DNA of 64,000 nucleotides from Rhynchopus sp. YZ270_cl-10 (Eukaryota > Euglenozoa > Diplonemea > Diplonemida > Diplonemidae), in assembly GCA_964035575.1 (NCBI GenBank), contig OZ037840.1, positions 1,116,001 to 1,180,000 on the forward strand. Reading direction: 5' to 3'. Below the pieces are notes generated by a model, which saw nothing but the letters and a program-made list of their open reading frames with translations, searched no databases and was not told the DNA's origin. A program made the translations under genes and the position numbers. Below, one piece after another: positions 1 through 9,884 of the stretch (positions are counted from its first letter, which is position 1; every line of letters starts with the position of its first letter).

Positions 1-468
1 TTTGATGCTGTTGTGCGTGAGCGCCAAAACAAGGTGGTGCCACTGCTGGAGGTGCTGCACAGAGAGGAAGCCTCGCCGCAGGAGTGGATGTACGAGCTCA
101 TGGAGATGGACGCGAAGGGTGGCGACAGCCAGAGTGTGAACAGCATTGCACGCTGCATCCTCAAGGGCGACTGGGACGCTGCCGACAAGCTCCGTTTGGC
201 GATGGCAGAGGGACACACCCTTGCCTCTGTCTGGACAGAGGCCTTGGAAAGGAGAAAGTTTTACCCAATGCGCTCTTCGTTCTCCCGCAGCAGAGAAACA
301 CAACACGTTGTCACGTCACAGGCCACACCGGTGATCAATACTGCTGCAGACACAACGAAGACACCAGCAAACACAAGAGCAGATGCTTACACTGTGGCAG
401 TACTGTCAGAGTCGTCAGGTGCGCATCATGTCTCCATGCTGAACTCGATTGTGTCGGGCACCTACTAG
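1..468 (+). CDS. Type 1 receptor, C-terminal part only (start lies before the window)
   Basis: The frame is open from base 1 and stops at 466-468, giving the last 155 residues of a receptor. The first ~85 residues are nearly identical to the end of the type 1 gene at 6835-9411, including the EWMYELMEMDAKGG segment and the motif LERRKF. After LERRKFYP the last ~65 residues are unrelated to the other copies and rich in Thr, Ser and Ala. The identical part is the cytoplasmic extension beyond the cyclase-like domain. With the loci at 6835 and 26180 it shows that type 1 receptors are a tandem family whose extreme C-terminal tails vary. The start and ectodomain cannot be assessed here. Confidence 0.9.
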   Translation, partial: FDAVVRERQNKVVPLLEVLHREEASPQEWMYELMEMDAKGGDSQSVNSIARCILKGDWDAADKLRLAMAEGHTLASVWTEALERRKFYPMRSSFSRSRETQHVVTSQATPVINTAADTTKTPANTRADAYTVAVLSESSGAHHVSMLNSIVSGTY

Positions 469-677
469 AACGCAAGTGCAGCGTGCCGTGTCCCTTCTCT
501 CTTGCGATGAAGCAGCCGGTACCACCCGCGCCTTTCTTGTGTGTTCACTAGTTGCACGCCTCTGACAAGTTTTCTTTCTTTTCCTTCTTTTCCTTCGTTT
601 CTCCTGCTATTCTCAATAACGCCCCTCCCTGGGAATGAAAATAGTTGGATTCACGTATTTTGTCCTTTGTGAACAAG

Positions 678-710
678 GTGACCAAGCACTGAGAAGCTTA
701 GATTCATCTT
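678..710 (+). promoter_or_regulatory. Conserved motif M1, copy 1
   Basis: Pattern AAGGTGAC-CAAGC-(7 nt)-AGCTTAG-TTCATCTT. The CAAGC and GCTTAG halves can form a short hairpin around a GAGA-containing loop. Similar blocks occur at 1324, 6229, 25614, 30730, 45826, 55596, 57884 and 58249, all on the + strand. This copy follows the end of a receptor gene and abuts a MITE. Function is unknown; an RNA-processing or transcription-start signal is inferred. Confidence 0.55.
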
Positions 711-715
711 ATATG

Positions 716-822
716 CAGTGGTTAAACAAAGTTCCGCCTAAGAAAAGTGCCCGCCTAAAGTAATTTCCGACATCGATTTCAATTCCGCCTTTAGTTTAGC
801 AGTAAACTTTGTTTAACCACTG
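716..822. mobile_element. Short MITE with perfect terminal inverted repeats
   Basis: A 107-bp sequence begins CAGTGGTTAAACAAAGTT and ends with its exact complement, an 18-bp perfect terminal inverted repeat. The interior has repeated CCGCCTAA/CCGCCTTTAG words and no reading frame. Size and structure fit a non-autonomous DNA transposon derivative. The CAGTG ends recall Tc1/mariner or hAT elements, but no clear target duplication lets me decide. Confidence 0.75.
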
Positions 823-2770
823 TAATACTTTCTTTGCACCGCCTCAGACCCCCGTCGGGGGGTACAAAAAATTCCTCTTTACAGCCATACAGCATGCCGT
901 GTGTTTGTTTTTCATATTACTTTGAGGGAAACACATATCGTTCCACAGACGGGGTGCCCCCAGCAAACGTATGGTTAATTACTCCCCCTTTCAAAAGGCT
1001 TTATTTTTTTTCCGCCTAGGTTTGTTGGACCCCCACCATGTGTTGGCTGCAGGTATTTAAGCCTGCATCCGTTGTGGCATCTCATTGGACGACTGCTGTA
1101 TGTGTGCGTTTAGACGGAAACATCTTCGTTGTACCGCTCAAATGCATGACCCCACCCACTTCTTCTTCTTTTTCTGTTTTGTGGAAGAAGGCTGCAAGCA
1201 CACAACGCTTCAGGAAGTGGGCTGCTGGGTATGAAATGGTGTGCCGTCTTGCTTGTCTTTTCATTCAGGGCTGGCATCGTGTGTGGGTCAGTCGGAGGCC
1301 CTCCCTCAGCAACCATTTATAAGAAGGTGACGAGAAGCACAGAGAGAGCTTAGGGTCATCTTCCTAAACCTTTCTTTTTAACAAAAAAAAAAGTGTCAAC
1401 TTGTTGTCGTTCCCTCACCCCTCTTTTTGTAGTTTTTTTTTATGTGTTGACGCTTCCACACACACTATCTCTCACCTGTTGGGTGGTGTTGTGGAGGACA
1501 GTTGGGTGATGTGAACTACGTTGACACTTTCCGCGCAATAGTAGTGTGCGTAATAATTTATCTTGAGTAACTTATCTTGTGTCTTTTTTTCTTCTTTTTT
1601 TATTTACGAACTGTGCAGGCAAAAAAACTTCGTGTCCCCTCGTACTATGTTTTCTCGTTGCTCCACGTAGCTGCTGCAGCGCTCACATTTTCGCATTTCT
1701 TGTTTTGAGCCTGAGAGTACATATGTGACACTTTGTAGCTGGTGTGCATTGAGAATTAATAATGACCTCGTCCCTCCCCATATTTCTTGCAAAAACGGAG
1801 GGTAAAAAAGTGATCGGGGGAAAGAAGCACTGTAATGAGCCCTTTTCTTTTCGTGATCTGTTCTGTTGATGTACCCGAAGAAGATCTTTTTGTCAACATT
1901 GGAACGACGTAAATTGGTGTTCCTGACCCCTCCTGCTTTTTTGCAAAGTTTAAAGCAATCTTGCTTGTCCTTATGTTTTGCGGTTAACACCAAATTAAAT
2001 GCCTTTTTCGGCAACAAAAAGACAAAATTCAAGAACCAAGAACCATTTTTTTGTGAGGAGAAAACTAAAACGGGGAACGAAGCTTGCAAAATGATAGTGG
2101 AGGTTGTTTCGTAATGTTTTATTTCTCCCCCTCACATTTTTAAAGACCACCAAAACAAAAAAAGGGGCACAAAGCAAAAAACAACAACTTTCATTCAACC
2201 CCCTCACACACTTCACAGAAAAAAACTCTTTTTTCGTTCGCGAGTTTGTTTTGCGTCTTCCAGTTTAAACTTTTTTCGTTAACCCCCCCGCTTTTTGGGT
2301 AAAATCACGAAACCAGTCATGAAGTCTTTTTTTTTATTGTGTTTTTGTTTTAATTTCTTTCATTTTGCAGGTGGTTTACATGCCCTGTCACCCACCTTTA
2401 GGCTTAAGGATGTGTTTTTCTTTGTCGCTCTTCATCTTTAAGGAGTATCCCTCAAGGCTGCGTCAAGCCTTCTTTTCCCTCTCCTTTGAGGGGCAGGTGA
2501 CAGGGTTGTGGAATCATGCAATAATATTTGTTGAGAACCATCGTTCTATTGTCCTATTGTTTCTTTTGATTTGATTTTTTTTTTTTGCATGAACTCGACT
2601 GAGATCAGTAATGTATATAGGGGTGGTGGGGGTACAGTAAAGGGGGAAATATGTGGGAAACCCCCTTTTTTGGTTTTTCGCGTGGTTGTGTGCAGGGTTT
2701 TATACAGCCAGCACCCACCAAAAACGGTGGTTTTGTGTGAGGCAGTCATTGTTTTTGTGTGTGGAAAACT
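823..2770. other. Gene-free AT-rich stretch
   Basis: Pyrimidine-rich DNA with poly-T and poly-A runs and one further M1 motif at 1324-1362. Open frames here, including one of 161 codons on the minus strand at 1604-2089, lack an ATG near their 5' end and have a skewed AT-rich composition unlike the receptor genes. I see no supported gene. Confidence 0.6.
1324..1362 (+). promoter_or_regulatory. Conserved motif M1, copy 2
   Basis: AAGGTGACGAGAAGCAC, then GAGAGAGCTTAGGGTCATCTT, followed within 20 bases by a T-rich tract. It is arranged as in copy 1 but with a looser first half. Confidence 0.5.
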
Positions 2771-3255
2771 AGTGTCCTATCCAGGAATCCAGATTTCAAG
2801 ATCGGGGTCAGCTTGTTTTTTCGCCCAAAAATTCAGCACTGCTGACAAAGGAAGACATTGGGAGCTGTATTTTTTTTTGCAACTGACGCGCTGGAGAGGC
2901 CCTGGCCAAACATGGCGTGTTAGGGGAAATATATTCGTCGCACAGATTAGATCAGAGACCCCACCCGATATGTTTTTCATTTTACCTCTTTTGTGCTCCG
3001 CCACCGACACTCCCATTTTCTGTACTTCAGGCAATAATCATATACCATCACACACTGACACAGTCCGCGTGTGCTGGAAACAATCAATTTTTTCAAAAAA
3101 AAAAAAAAGGTGGAAGCGTGCAATGCAACAAACGGTCGAGATCTGATCAAGCGAAACGGATATATTTTTGCGGAGCAAAAAAAAATAAGATAAAATGGCG
3201 CCGCAGGCGAAAAAAAATTCATGGTACGGTGTAAAAATCTAGCTTTTTACACCAC
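2771..3255. repeat. Modular interspersed repeat, compact copy
   Basis: Four modules recur in the window: 2771-2850 (at 9889-9985), 2880-3095 (at 10203-10413), 3104-3160 (at 11168-11228) and 3168-3255 (at 10000-10085). The last module holds GGCGCCGCAGGCGAAAA and ends in a hairpin in which GGTGTAAAAA pairs with TTTTTACACC. Here the modules run in the order a-b-c-d. This copy preserves an uninterrupted site that is filled by another element at 10414-11136. No coding capacity is seen; the class is unknown. Confidence 0.7.
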
Positions 3256-4222
3256 GAGTCACTCAGAGAACCCCTTTTTGCGGAATACCGACTCGTTTTT
3301 TAGGATTCTTGACGACCGTGCTCTTCATGGTGGCGTCGCGTTGCTCTGGAGTCCCTTCGGGACCCCTCTTAGAGCCCTGAGGTGTCTGCAAATAAAAGCC
3401 GCCACAGCGTTTGTCTCGTTTGCGTTCACACCCATACCCACCCCCTCCCCATGCAGGTGTTTGTCTTGTCCATGTAGGTTTTTTTTGTAGTCTAGGGGGC
3501 AGGGGCTTTAGGTTTTCCGATTCCAGCGACAAACTAGCATTAGCTAGTGAGCCCTCGTTTGGAGACACCAGTCAGGTGGGGAGTTTGGCTGGGGCGGCAC
3601 ATCTGTTACACATTAACGCAGGTGTCCTAAGGCAAGCTCAGTGACCGAAACTATTTTCTTTTTTACTTTTCTTTTTTCCAGCGTTTTTTTTGTGTGACAT
3701 CGTGCCTGAAATAATAGAATTTCACTTCTATTTGATCAAAAATAAAAATAAAATAATCCCCATGCCAGGTGTTTGGTAACATCTTGCTCCGTTGCTCTCA
3801 ATCTGCGTCTTTGCGTGATCGCTTTGCCCACAATAACAGGGGGGGGAGATCACCAGGATTGCAGATGTGTCCAGAAATATGAAAAATATCTCTCAGACAC
3901 TTTCTCTTGCTCCCACAACACACAAAAAACAGTGAATAGAACGCTAAAGGCTTCTGCTTCATGATGTGTGTTTTTTGTTTCTAGAAGGATGAAATAAGGT
4001 CGTTGTTTTTTTCTCTCTTTTTTATAGGTCAAAACGCAGTTGACAGGGGGGAAATGCTACGGTCGCTCTAACTGTGTTCACCCTCATTTTTGTGCTCCTC
4101 CCTTCTCACACCATTCTGTACTTCATTACTTTCACTTTGGTGGAAGCGTACAACTAACGACCTCTCCCCCCCACATATTTCGTTTCCCGTTTTTCCTGTG
4201 TGGGTGAATATAATTCAGCTGT

Positions 4223-4429
4223 CGTACACGACGGGACCCAGTGACAAGTGACATGTGAAAATGACAAGTGACTGACAAGTGAAAAAGGTGACAAAAAAGT
4301 AAGTGACAAGTAAATAGCCTATACCCCAATAGAAAATCGCTTGTCATGACAAGTGACTTTTCTGTCATATTATGACAAGTGAAATGACGTGATTTCACTT
4401 GTCACTTGTCACTGGGTCCCGTTGTGTAT
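4223..4429. mobile_element. Foldback element with GACAAGTGA subterminal repeats
   Basis: About 207 bp. The ends are inverted copies of roughly 29 bp sharing CGGGACCCAGTGACAAGTGA. Inside each end the word GACAAGTGA or its complement recurs many times, and a central ATGACAAG palindrome is present. No frame is carried. Structure fits a non-autonomous foldback DNA transposon. Confidence 0.75.
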
Positions 4430-4889
4430 CCTTTCGTGAATCTGGGTGGGGTGGGGAAAGTGTTCGACACTTCAACTCTTCCCCCCACCTTTTCCAGTTT
4501 CGAAAATACCCCCTTGCTTTATATGTTGTGAGAAAATAAACACTGAACAAGATAAAACAAAAAAGCTTGCGTTTCTTTTATCGAACAGATTTTATTCTCC
4601 GCCCCGTACCCAAAACGTAAACACCACTTTGAATCAGAAAAAATATTTTCTTTTCTTTTTTCTTCCACACGCGCTTGGTTTTTGTGTTTCATTAACTTTT
4701 ATCAAAAAGCTTTCCCTCCCTCCCTCCCTAGTTTCGACGCGAAACGTTTCCCCATGTATTGCACGGGAAACAATATATATGACAAACAGGTGCAGGGTGG
4801 TTCCGTGCTTATCATAGAACCTGGCACCTTGTGTGTCTTCCAAAAACCAAAAAGCGGTGTGTGTGAAGTTTTGAAGGAAGGAAAAATAA

Positions 4890-4992
4890 AACGGTGGGGT
4901 AAAAACACCGCAGGGGTCAAAACTAAGGTGGATTTTGGAATTTCAAAATTTGAGGGTTTTTTTACCCCTCCGATGTTTGTTGTCTTACTGTA
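4890..4992. mobile_element. Partial MITE related to 46751-46852
   Basis: The interior GATTTTGGAATTTCAAAA and the right end TTGTTGTCTTACTGTA match the complete element at 46751-46852, whose ends are ACAGTAAGACAACA. The left end cannot be recognised here, so this is an incomplete copy. Confidence 0.55.
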
Positions 4993-5220
4993 AGCAAAAG
5001 AACAGTGTAATATTTCTTTGTGTTTATTTGTTTTTGTTTTTTGCCTTTTTCTTACAGTCATCTGCCATCTCCTGAAGTCAGCTTCTATTTTAGTTACAGA
5101 TATGATGCAGATTTGATTAGTTATCGAATTTTCTTTGTCCCATCTTTTTTTTTTTTTGTTTCAGATGTAAAACCCGGGCTGCATGGTTGGGGGCTCCACT
5201 ACAAGGGGTCACCGATCGTT

Positions 5221-5271
5221 GTACCAAGATACACTGTTCACTAGGAGGGGCTTTTTTTTTCGTATTTCAAA
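5221..5271 (+). promoter_or_regulatory. Conserved motif M2, copy 1
   Basis: The block ACCAAGATACACTG, then AGGAGGGGCTTT, then GTATTTCAAAG followed by T-rich DNA. Similar blocks lie at 34470, 48206, 55981 and 57064, all on the + strand. The core CAAGGTACAC...GAGAGGGCTTTGTATTTCAA resembles M1, and both may be one motif family. Confidence 0.5.
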
Positions 5272-5642
5272 GTTAAATTTTTCTTTTGAGAAGACTATGC
5301 GGTAGAACATTCTCTAGCGGGACCACGTAGTGTTCCTTCCCATGGCTGTGGTTCATTCAAAGGCTGTTATCAAGCCACTTTGCGATTTTCTTGTTCTTTT
5401 GTAAATATATTATTATGTGTACGATGGGAGTAAATGAAGTTTTGTAGTTTCACTGTTGGCTTGAAATTTGGGATTTAGTTGAAACCAAATACCCGAAAAA
5501 TTCCACTCAGATTCCACCCAATGAGTTAACGCTTATTGGGCTAAGAGGGACGCAGTTTGACCGAAACGAAAAACTAACGCTAGCAATAGCAGTGGTTCTT
5601 TGGATGAATTTAAAAGAGGTCAACCAGAGCGATAGCACACAT

Positions 5643-5713
5643 GACGGTAGTGTAGTGGACTACCGTGGCTGTAACGGGTAACGGGGAATTAGGGTTCGAT
5701 TCCGGAGAGGGAG
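5643..5713 (+). pseudogene. Fragment of 18S rRNA gene
   Basis: The stretch contains GTAACGGGGAATTAGGGTTCGATTCCGGAGAGGGAG (given here only as overlapping words: AACGGGGAATTAGGG, GGGTTCGATTCCGGAGAGG), preceded by GGTAGTG and GGACTACCGTGG. This is the universally conserved 5'-domain region of eukaryotic 18S rRNA just before the GCCTGAGAAACGG segment. The match starts at about GACGGTAGTG and stops after GAGGGAG; flanks on both sides do not resemble rRNA. At 71 bp it cannot be a working rRNA gene. It is a displaced fragment, perhaps captured by an element or by repair. Confidence 0.85.
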
Positions 5714-6228
5714 TATCTGCCCCATATGCAACAGTGAAATTACAAAAATCAGGTCATTTTACTTCGTGTACGAGGCATGTTTCCCCCATTTATTGCTTTC
5801 TGTGCCTTTGCGAGGTACAAAAAAATATCGCAATTTTTTTTAACTTTCATTTCATCTTTTGGCCCCTTTTTTTGGTATTCGCTCTACTCTTCATCCGCCA
5901 AAAACCCTTATTTACCGATTTTTTTTCTTACCAACCGGCAGTGCGAAAGTACAGCACCTGGACTACTTCTTCTTCGTAAGATGTGCATGCACGACGAGGC
6001 GTATTCAGCTTCAACGGCAAGCAAGGGTACATTTGTCGCACCCTCTTTGCTTTCTTTTCGTTTCATTTAAGAAAAGAAAGTATATGAAATAATCTTTCAA
6101 CTCTTCTTTTTCTTGTGTCTTTCGTTTTTTTAATGACCAAGGTGACTAGTGTAAGCACAAGAGAAGAAGGAAAATACAACAAAAAAGATTGCTTGAAAAA
6201 CAATGATCACAACATTGAGTAATCTAAT

Positions 6229-6266
6229 CAGACTAAGCACAAGAGGCTGAGGTTCATCTTATAAAC
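6229..6266 (+). promoter_or_regulatory. Conserved motif M1 upstream of the type 1 gene at 6835
   Basis: GACTAAGCACAAGAGGCTGAGG followed by TTCATCTTATAAAC (split here), then a pyrimidine-rich tract with AG dinucleotides. A partial copy, CAAGGTGACTAGTGTAAGCAC, lies at 6138-6158. The motif is about 570 bp before the chosen ATG and on the same strand. Confidence 0.55.
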
Positions 6267-6834
6267 GTTTCCTTGATTGTTTACTTCTTCAACTTTACTT
6301 CTTCAAAGCAACATTGTTTTGCCTCCTCAAGTTAGCAGAACGGACGACAAGGGAGACGTTCCCAGGAGGGAGGAAAGCGGTCAAAAATATTAGCTGAGAC
6401 CTCTTTTATTGCATGAGGGTGGGTAGCAAAAAGGGGGCCGAACAATTAGCGGTAAATATCCCAGCACGTAGTTGTGGGGGTGGTGGATTTTTCGCTAAAA
6501 TTAAATTACTTACCATTTTCCTGGCAATATAATACTCACTTCACTACCTGCTGAGTGAGTCCGGCAGTGTGCTGTTGTCATGTCAACAGAGCTCTGTAAT
6601 CGACAGGAACGTAAATAATAGGATGACACGTAACGTGTTTTACTTTTTTGCGGCGAAAATAATAACAGGAACGTGAATAGGCCAGGACGTAAACAGTCGC
6701 CCCTCTCCTGCTTTTGCACACCTCACATATTTGTCCACCTCTGTCCCCACGTTCACTCTCTTCTCGTTTTTCGTCTGTCCAAGCAACCACCACACCACAG
6801 ATACCCCACCCCGATCCCGTGGGAACAGTCAAAG

Positions 6835-9411
6835 ATGTCTGCAGGTGCAGAGGTCACGCCACCACGGAAGGGCGTGTCGTTCCGTCCACCCATTCTGTGT
6901 GTGTTTGCTGTTGCAACGCTGGTGTCGACAGGTGCGTCGATGGGGGGTGGTCTGGTGATGTACTTCGAGAGTCTTGCGTCGCTCGAGGCGACTGTGGAGA
7001 CAACAAGCAAGAGCGAGGTGGAGGGACTCGAGAACACACTGAAGAGACTTCTTGTCCTCACGACGTACACAGCAGACTCTGTGCGTGCCTTCCACTACAA
7101 CAACGAAGTGGTCTCGAGCCACGACCCACGGGTCGTCTCAAACCAGACACGTGCCTTCAGCTTCAGCAACACAAAATCTATGCATCTTGGTGGTGCTGGG
7201 TACGTCCTTGTTCCGTACGACATCGCCGATGGTTCAGGAGTGTACAGCCTTGTGTGGAACGAGCCGCTCAGGGAGAAGGGGAAATTTCACTACTTGCACG
7301 GGGAACATCACAAGTACCTGAACCACACCGAGGGGCTTGAGTACTTTCCTGTGAACCACTCTGCTGACCCGCCAGTGCCAACACAGATGATGGTTCACAC
7401 GAACCTTCTGGATGACGGAACAGGTGAGGTGGACGAGTGGGTGTACGACTGGGATGGTGTGGACTACTTGATAAACATGTTACCACGTGACTACGACCCA
7501 CGTGACGGGGTTCCTCCACCAGGTTGGGATGCAGGCCTGGCCGAGGCTGTGGGTCACAAGTGGCGACCACCACGTGCCTGGAGGTCTGTCGATGGTTCTG
7601 TGTACACATACTCTGGGTACGACTCGGTGCACGTGCCACCCCCAGCACCACACCCGTGGAGCAAGTACAGAGCAGTGCTGATTGTCGGTCTGCACATGTT
7701 CCTTCCGTGGCAAGCGGACCTGGACGACTACAAAGCACGCAACGTCGACACGACAGTTGCTTTGGTGGACGCAAAGTTGCGCATCGTCTTTGCATCCACG
7801 ACAGGACGGTCCATGATCGACAGGTGCATGACCACGAGGAACAGTTTCTCTGTGACAAGACCGCTGTCCTGTGCGACACGAGTGGACGAGATACCGTCCC
7901 TGAAGAAGGCGTTCGACGACTTGGTGAACGAAGATGTGTACGAAGGGACGTTCCGGACGATGACACTTGACGGTGAGGAACACTTTGTGCGTCGGAGTGC
8001 GAACTTCCACCAGGACCTGTTCCTGTTGTGGTACCGCCCGAAGTCGACTGTGCAGGGGAAGGTGCAGGAGGCGCTGGTTGTGCTGATCATCTTCACAGCT
8101 CTGGTGTTTGCGTTTGACCTGCTGGTGTCGACGCTCGAAGTTGTCTTCATTGCGCAGCCGATGCGGCAGCTCTCTGCAGCCATCCAGAATGTCAGCAACT
8201 TTGAAACGGAATCTGCCACTGCTGCGATCTCACGTTACGACAACGCACATGTCGTGATCAAGGAGATCAACTCGCTCATGGTGGGGATGCTCTTCACCAT
8301 CCAACGCCTGGAGGAGTTCCGCACCTTCATGCCGCAGTCTGTGGTCCCAGGCCAGCAGGACGAGGAGGGTGGGATAGATCTGTCCGCTGGCTCCGTCGTG
8401 TCGGAGGTAAGTTCTGGAGTGTCCCGCATGTCAACGATGTCGTGTGTGGATGCCAACGTGGCTGCGAACACATCGGGTAATGCACTGACGGTACTTGGCC
8501 TGTACCTGACAAGCAAGGATGTGGGGTTGCTGTACGTGAACGCACTCGGGTGGGACACACGCCAAGACAGCGAAGGTGTGCTGCGTGCGAGCAACGCGCT
8601 TGCTGCATACGTGCTGGGCTGTGTCGCACAGCACTCAGGTGTGCTGGACAACTTCTCGGGGGACCGCTACCTCATTGGGTGGAACACTGCACGGCGTACG
8701 TGCAGCCCTGCCACAGCAGCATGCAACACAGCACTGCGCATGTCTGCAGGACAGGGTGGTGTGTGTGCGTTCCGTCTTTCCTGCGCTATCGCATTCGGCC
8801 CTGCGAAGGTGGGGAACGTGGGCACAGCACAGCTGAGGCGCTTCTCTGTGATCACACCTTTGATTCCGTGGCTGATGACGATGGAGGCATACGCGAAGAC
8901 CTGCAATGTACCACGTGTCACCGATGATGCGACGTCCCGCCACTTGGAACGTTCTATTATATGCCGTGTGTTTGATGCTGTTGTGCGTGAGCGCCAAAAC
9001 AAGGTGGTGCCACTGCTGGAGGTGCTGCACAGAGAGGAAGCCTCGCCTCAGGAGTGGATGTACGAGCTCATGGAGATGGACGCGAAGGGCGGCGACAGCC
9101 AGAGTGTGAACAGCATTGCACGCTGCATCCTCAAGGGCGACTGGGACGCTGCCGACAAGCTCCGTTTGGCGATGGCAGAGGGACACACCCTTGCCTCTGT
9201 CTGGACAGAGGCCTTGGAAAGGAGAATGTTTTACCCACTGCAACGTACGATCTCTCGCAGCAGCGAAACGGTGCAGCTTAATACCACAGAAGACACAGTG
9301 CAGTCGCACGCAAGCACCGAAGCAAGAGAAGCGAGAACGGCGGAAGCGCTGTCAGTATCATCTGCATTGGACCACGTGTTTAAGTACTCCACTGTGCAAG
9401 AAGCGAGCTAA
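6835..9411 (+). CDS. Type 1 receptor: CACHE-like ectodomain, two membrane helices, HAMP-like linker, divergent class III cyclase domain (858 aa)
   Basis: The ATG at 6835 (MSAGAEVTPP) is chosen because the upstream open codons are non-conserved and the same start is kept at 26180. Residues ~17-42 form a first membrane helix. Residues ~45-410 are extracellular, with NQT, NHT and NHS sequons and a PAS/CACHE-like core around VALVDAKLRIVFAS (~307-320). A second helix spans ~411-434 (ALVVLIIFTALVFAF). A HAMP-like linker with FRTFMPQSV (~495-503) leads to a Ser-rich variable segment and a cyclase-like domain from ~552. SGDRYLIGWN (~605) and the CAIAFGPAKVGNVG region are recognisable, but the first metal Asp of the class III fold (usual FAD motif) is replaced in LGLYLTSKD, and the catalytic Asn-Arg pair is not visible. 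Probable plasma-membrane sensor; catalytic output doubtful. Confidence 0.9.
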   Translation: MSAGAEVTPPRKGVSFRPPILCVFAVATLVSTGASMGGGLVMYFESLASLEATVETTSKSEVEGLENTLKRLLVLTTYTADSVRAFHYNNEVVSSHDPRVVSNQTRAFSFSNTKSMHLGGAGYVLVPYDIADGSGVYSLVWNEPLREKGKFHYLHGEHHKYLNHTEGLEYFPVNHSADPPVPTQMMVHTNLLDDGTGEVDEWVYDWDGVDYLINMLPRDYDPRDGVPPPGWDAGLAEAVGHKWRPPRAWRSVDGSVYTYSGYDSVHVPPPAPHPWSKYRAVLIVGLHMFLPWQADLDDYKARNVDTTVALVDAKLRIVFASTTGRSMIDRCMTTRNSFSVTRPLSCATRVDEIPSLKKAFDDLVNEDVYEGTFRTMTLDGEEHFVRRSANFHQDLFLLWYRPKSTVQGKVQEALVVLIIFTALVFAFDLLVSTLEVVFIAQPMRQLSAAIQNVSNFETESATAAISRYDNAHVVIKEINSLMVGMLFTIQRLEEFRTFMPQSVVPGQQDEEGGIDLSAGSVVSEVSSGVSRMSTMSCVDANVAANTSGNALTVLGLYLTSKDVGLLYVNALGWDTRQDSEGVLRASNALAAYVLGCVAQHSGVLDNFSGDRYLIGWNTARRTCSPATAACNTALRMSAGQGGVCAFRLSCAIAFGPAKVGNVGTAQLRRFSVITPLIPWLMTMEAYAKTCNVPRVTDDATSRHLERSIICRVFDAVVRERQNKVVPLLEVLHREEASPQEWMYELMEMDAKGGDSQSVNSIARCILKGDWDAADKLRLAMAEGHTLASVWTEALERRMFYPLQRTISRSSETVQLNTTEDTVQSHASTEAREARTAEALSVSSALDHVFKYSTVQEAS

Positions 9412-9660
9412 GGGTGCTGCTTGAATGCGCGTTCACTTTCGCTCGATGCGATGTCTGTTGTGTTGCAGTAAAAATTATTGACTGTACTCATGGTAGAGTC
9501 CTTTTCAGGATTTTGCTGGAAGTTCGACCTTTTTTCCGATCGATAATTTTTTCGATTACGCTAATTCCCATTTGTGTGAAGTAAATGAGTTTATTCGATG
9601 TATGGTCTCTGGGTGACGGCGACGCTTCCGCGGCACCGTACCAAAGCAAAAAAAAGTATT
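9412..9660. other. 3' flank with a ~100-bp insertion
   Basis: After the stop codon the sequence follows the 3' flank of the gene at 26180-28726 (shared TTCACTTTCGCTCGAT, then AATTCCCATTTGTGTGAAGT and CGCTTCCGCGGCACCG). Here, but not at 28800, about 100 bp are inserted at 9464-9565. The insert contains CTGGAAGTTCGACCTTTTTT, similar to the interior of the MITE at 34889-35006. The two flanks thus behave as an occupied and an empty site. Confidence 0.65.
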
Positions 9661-9884
9661 CCGCGCGCGTAGCTACCTTCTAACTGTCTTAGCGCTCCTT
9701 GAAGTGCTGCTTTGGTGTTTTTGGCATTCTCCTATCTGACGCTGTGCCTACCCTCAAGCATTCTCTGATTGAGAATTCGAGGTGTTTCAGATGCAGCGTT
9801 TTTATATTTGCCAAGCTCGAAAAAGAAGCTTGATATAGCCGTGTGAGCAGTGTGCTGACCACTTTTTTTTTTTTTGCAACTGAC

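Larger units (their letters stand above)
3256..5642. other. Gene-free stretch with small repeats
   Basis: AT-rich DNA without a supported gene. A ~55-bp block at 3660-3715 (TTTCTTTTTTCCAGCG followed by GACAT and GCCTGAAA) recurs at 58746-58800. The stretch contains the foldback element at 4223-4429, a partial MITE at 4890-4992 and an M2 motif at 5221-5271, listed separately. Confidence 0.6.

Noticed and set aside
1604-2089. 161-codon minus-strand frame
   Set aside because: It starts without a nearby ATG, has AT-driven composition (Lys, Phe, Ser) and no recognisable domain.
5570-5582. AACTAACGCTA, identical to the start of kinetoplastid spliced leaders
   Set aside because: Only eleven bases match and the rest of the leader (TTTCTGTACTTTATTG-like) and a following GT donor are absent; taken as chance.
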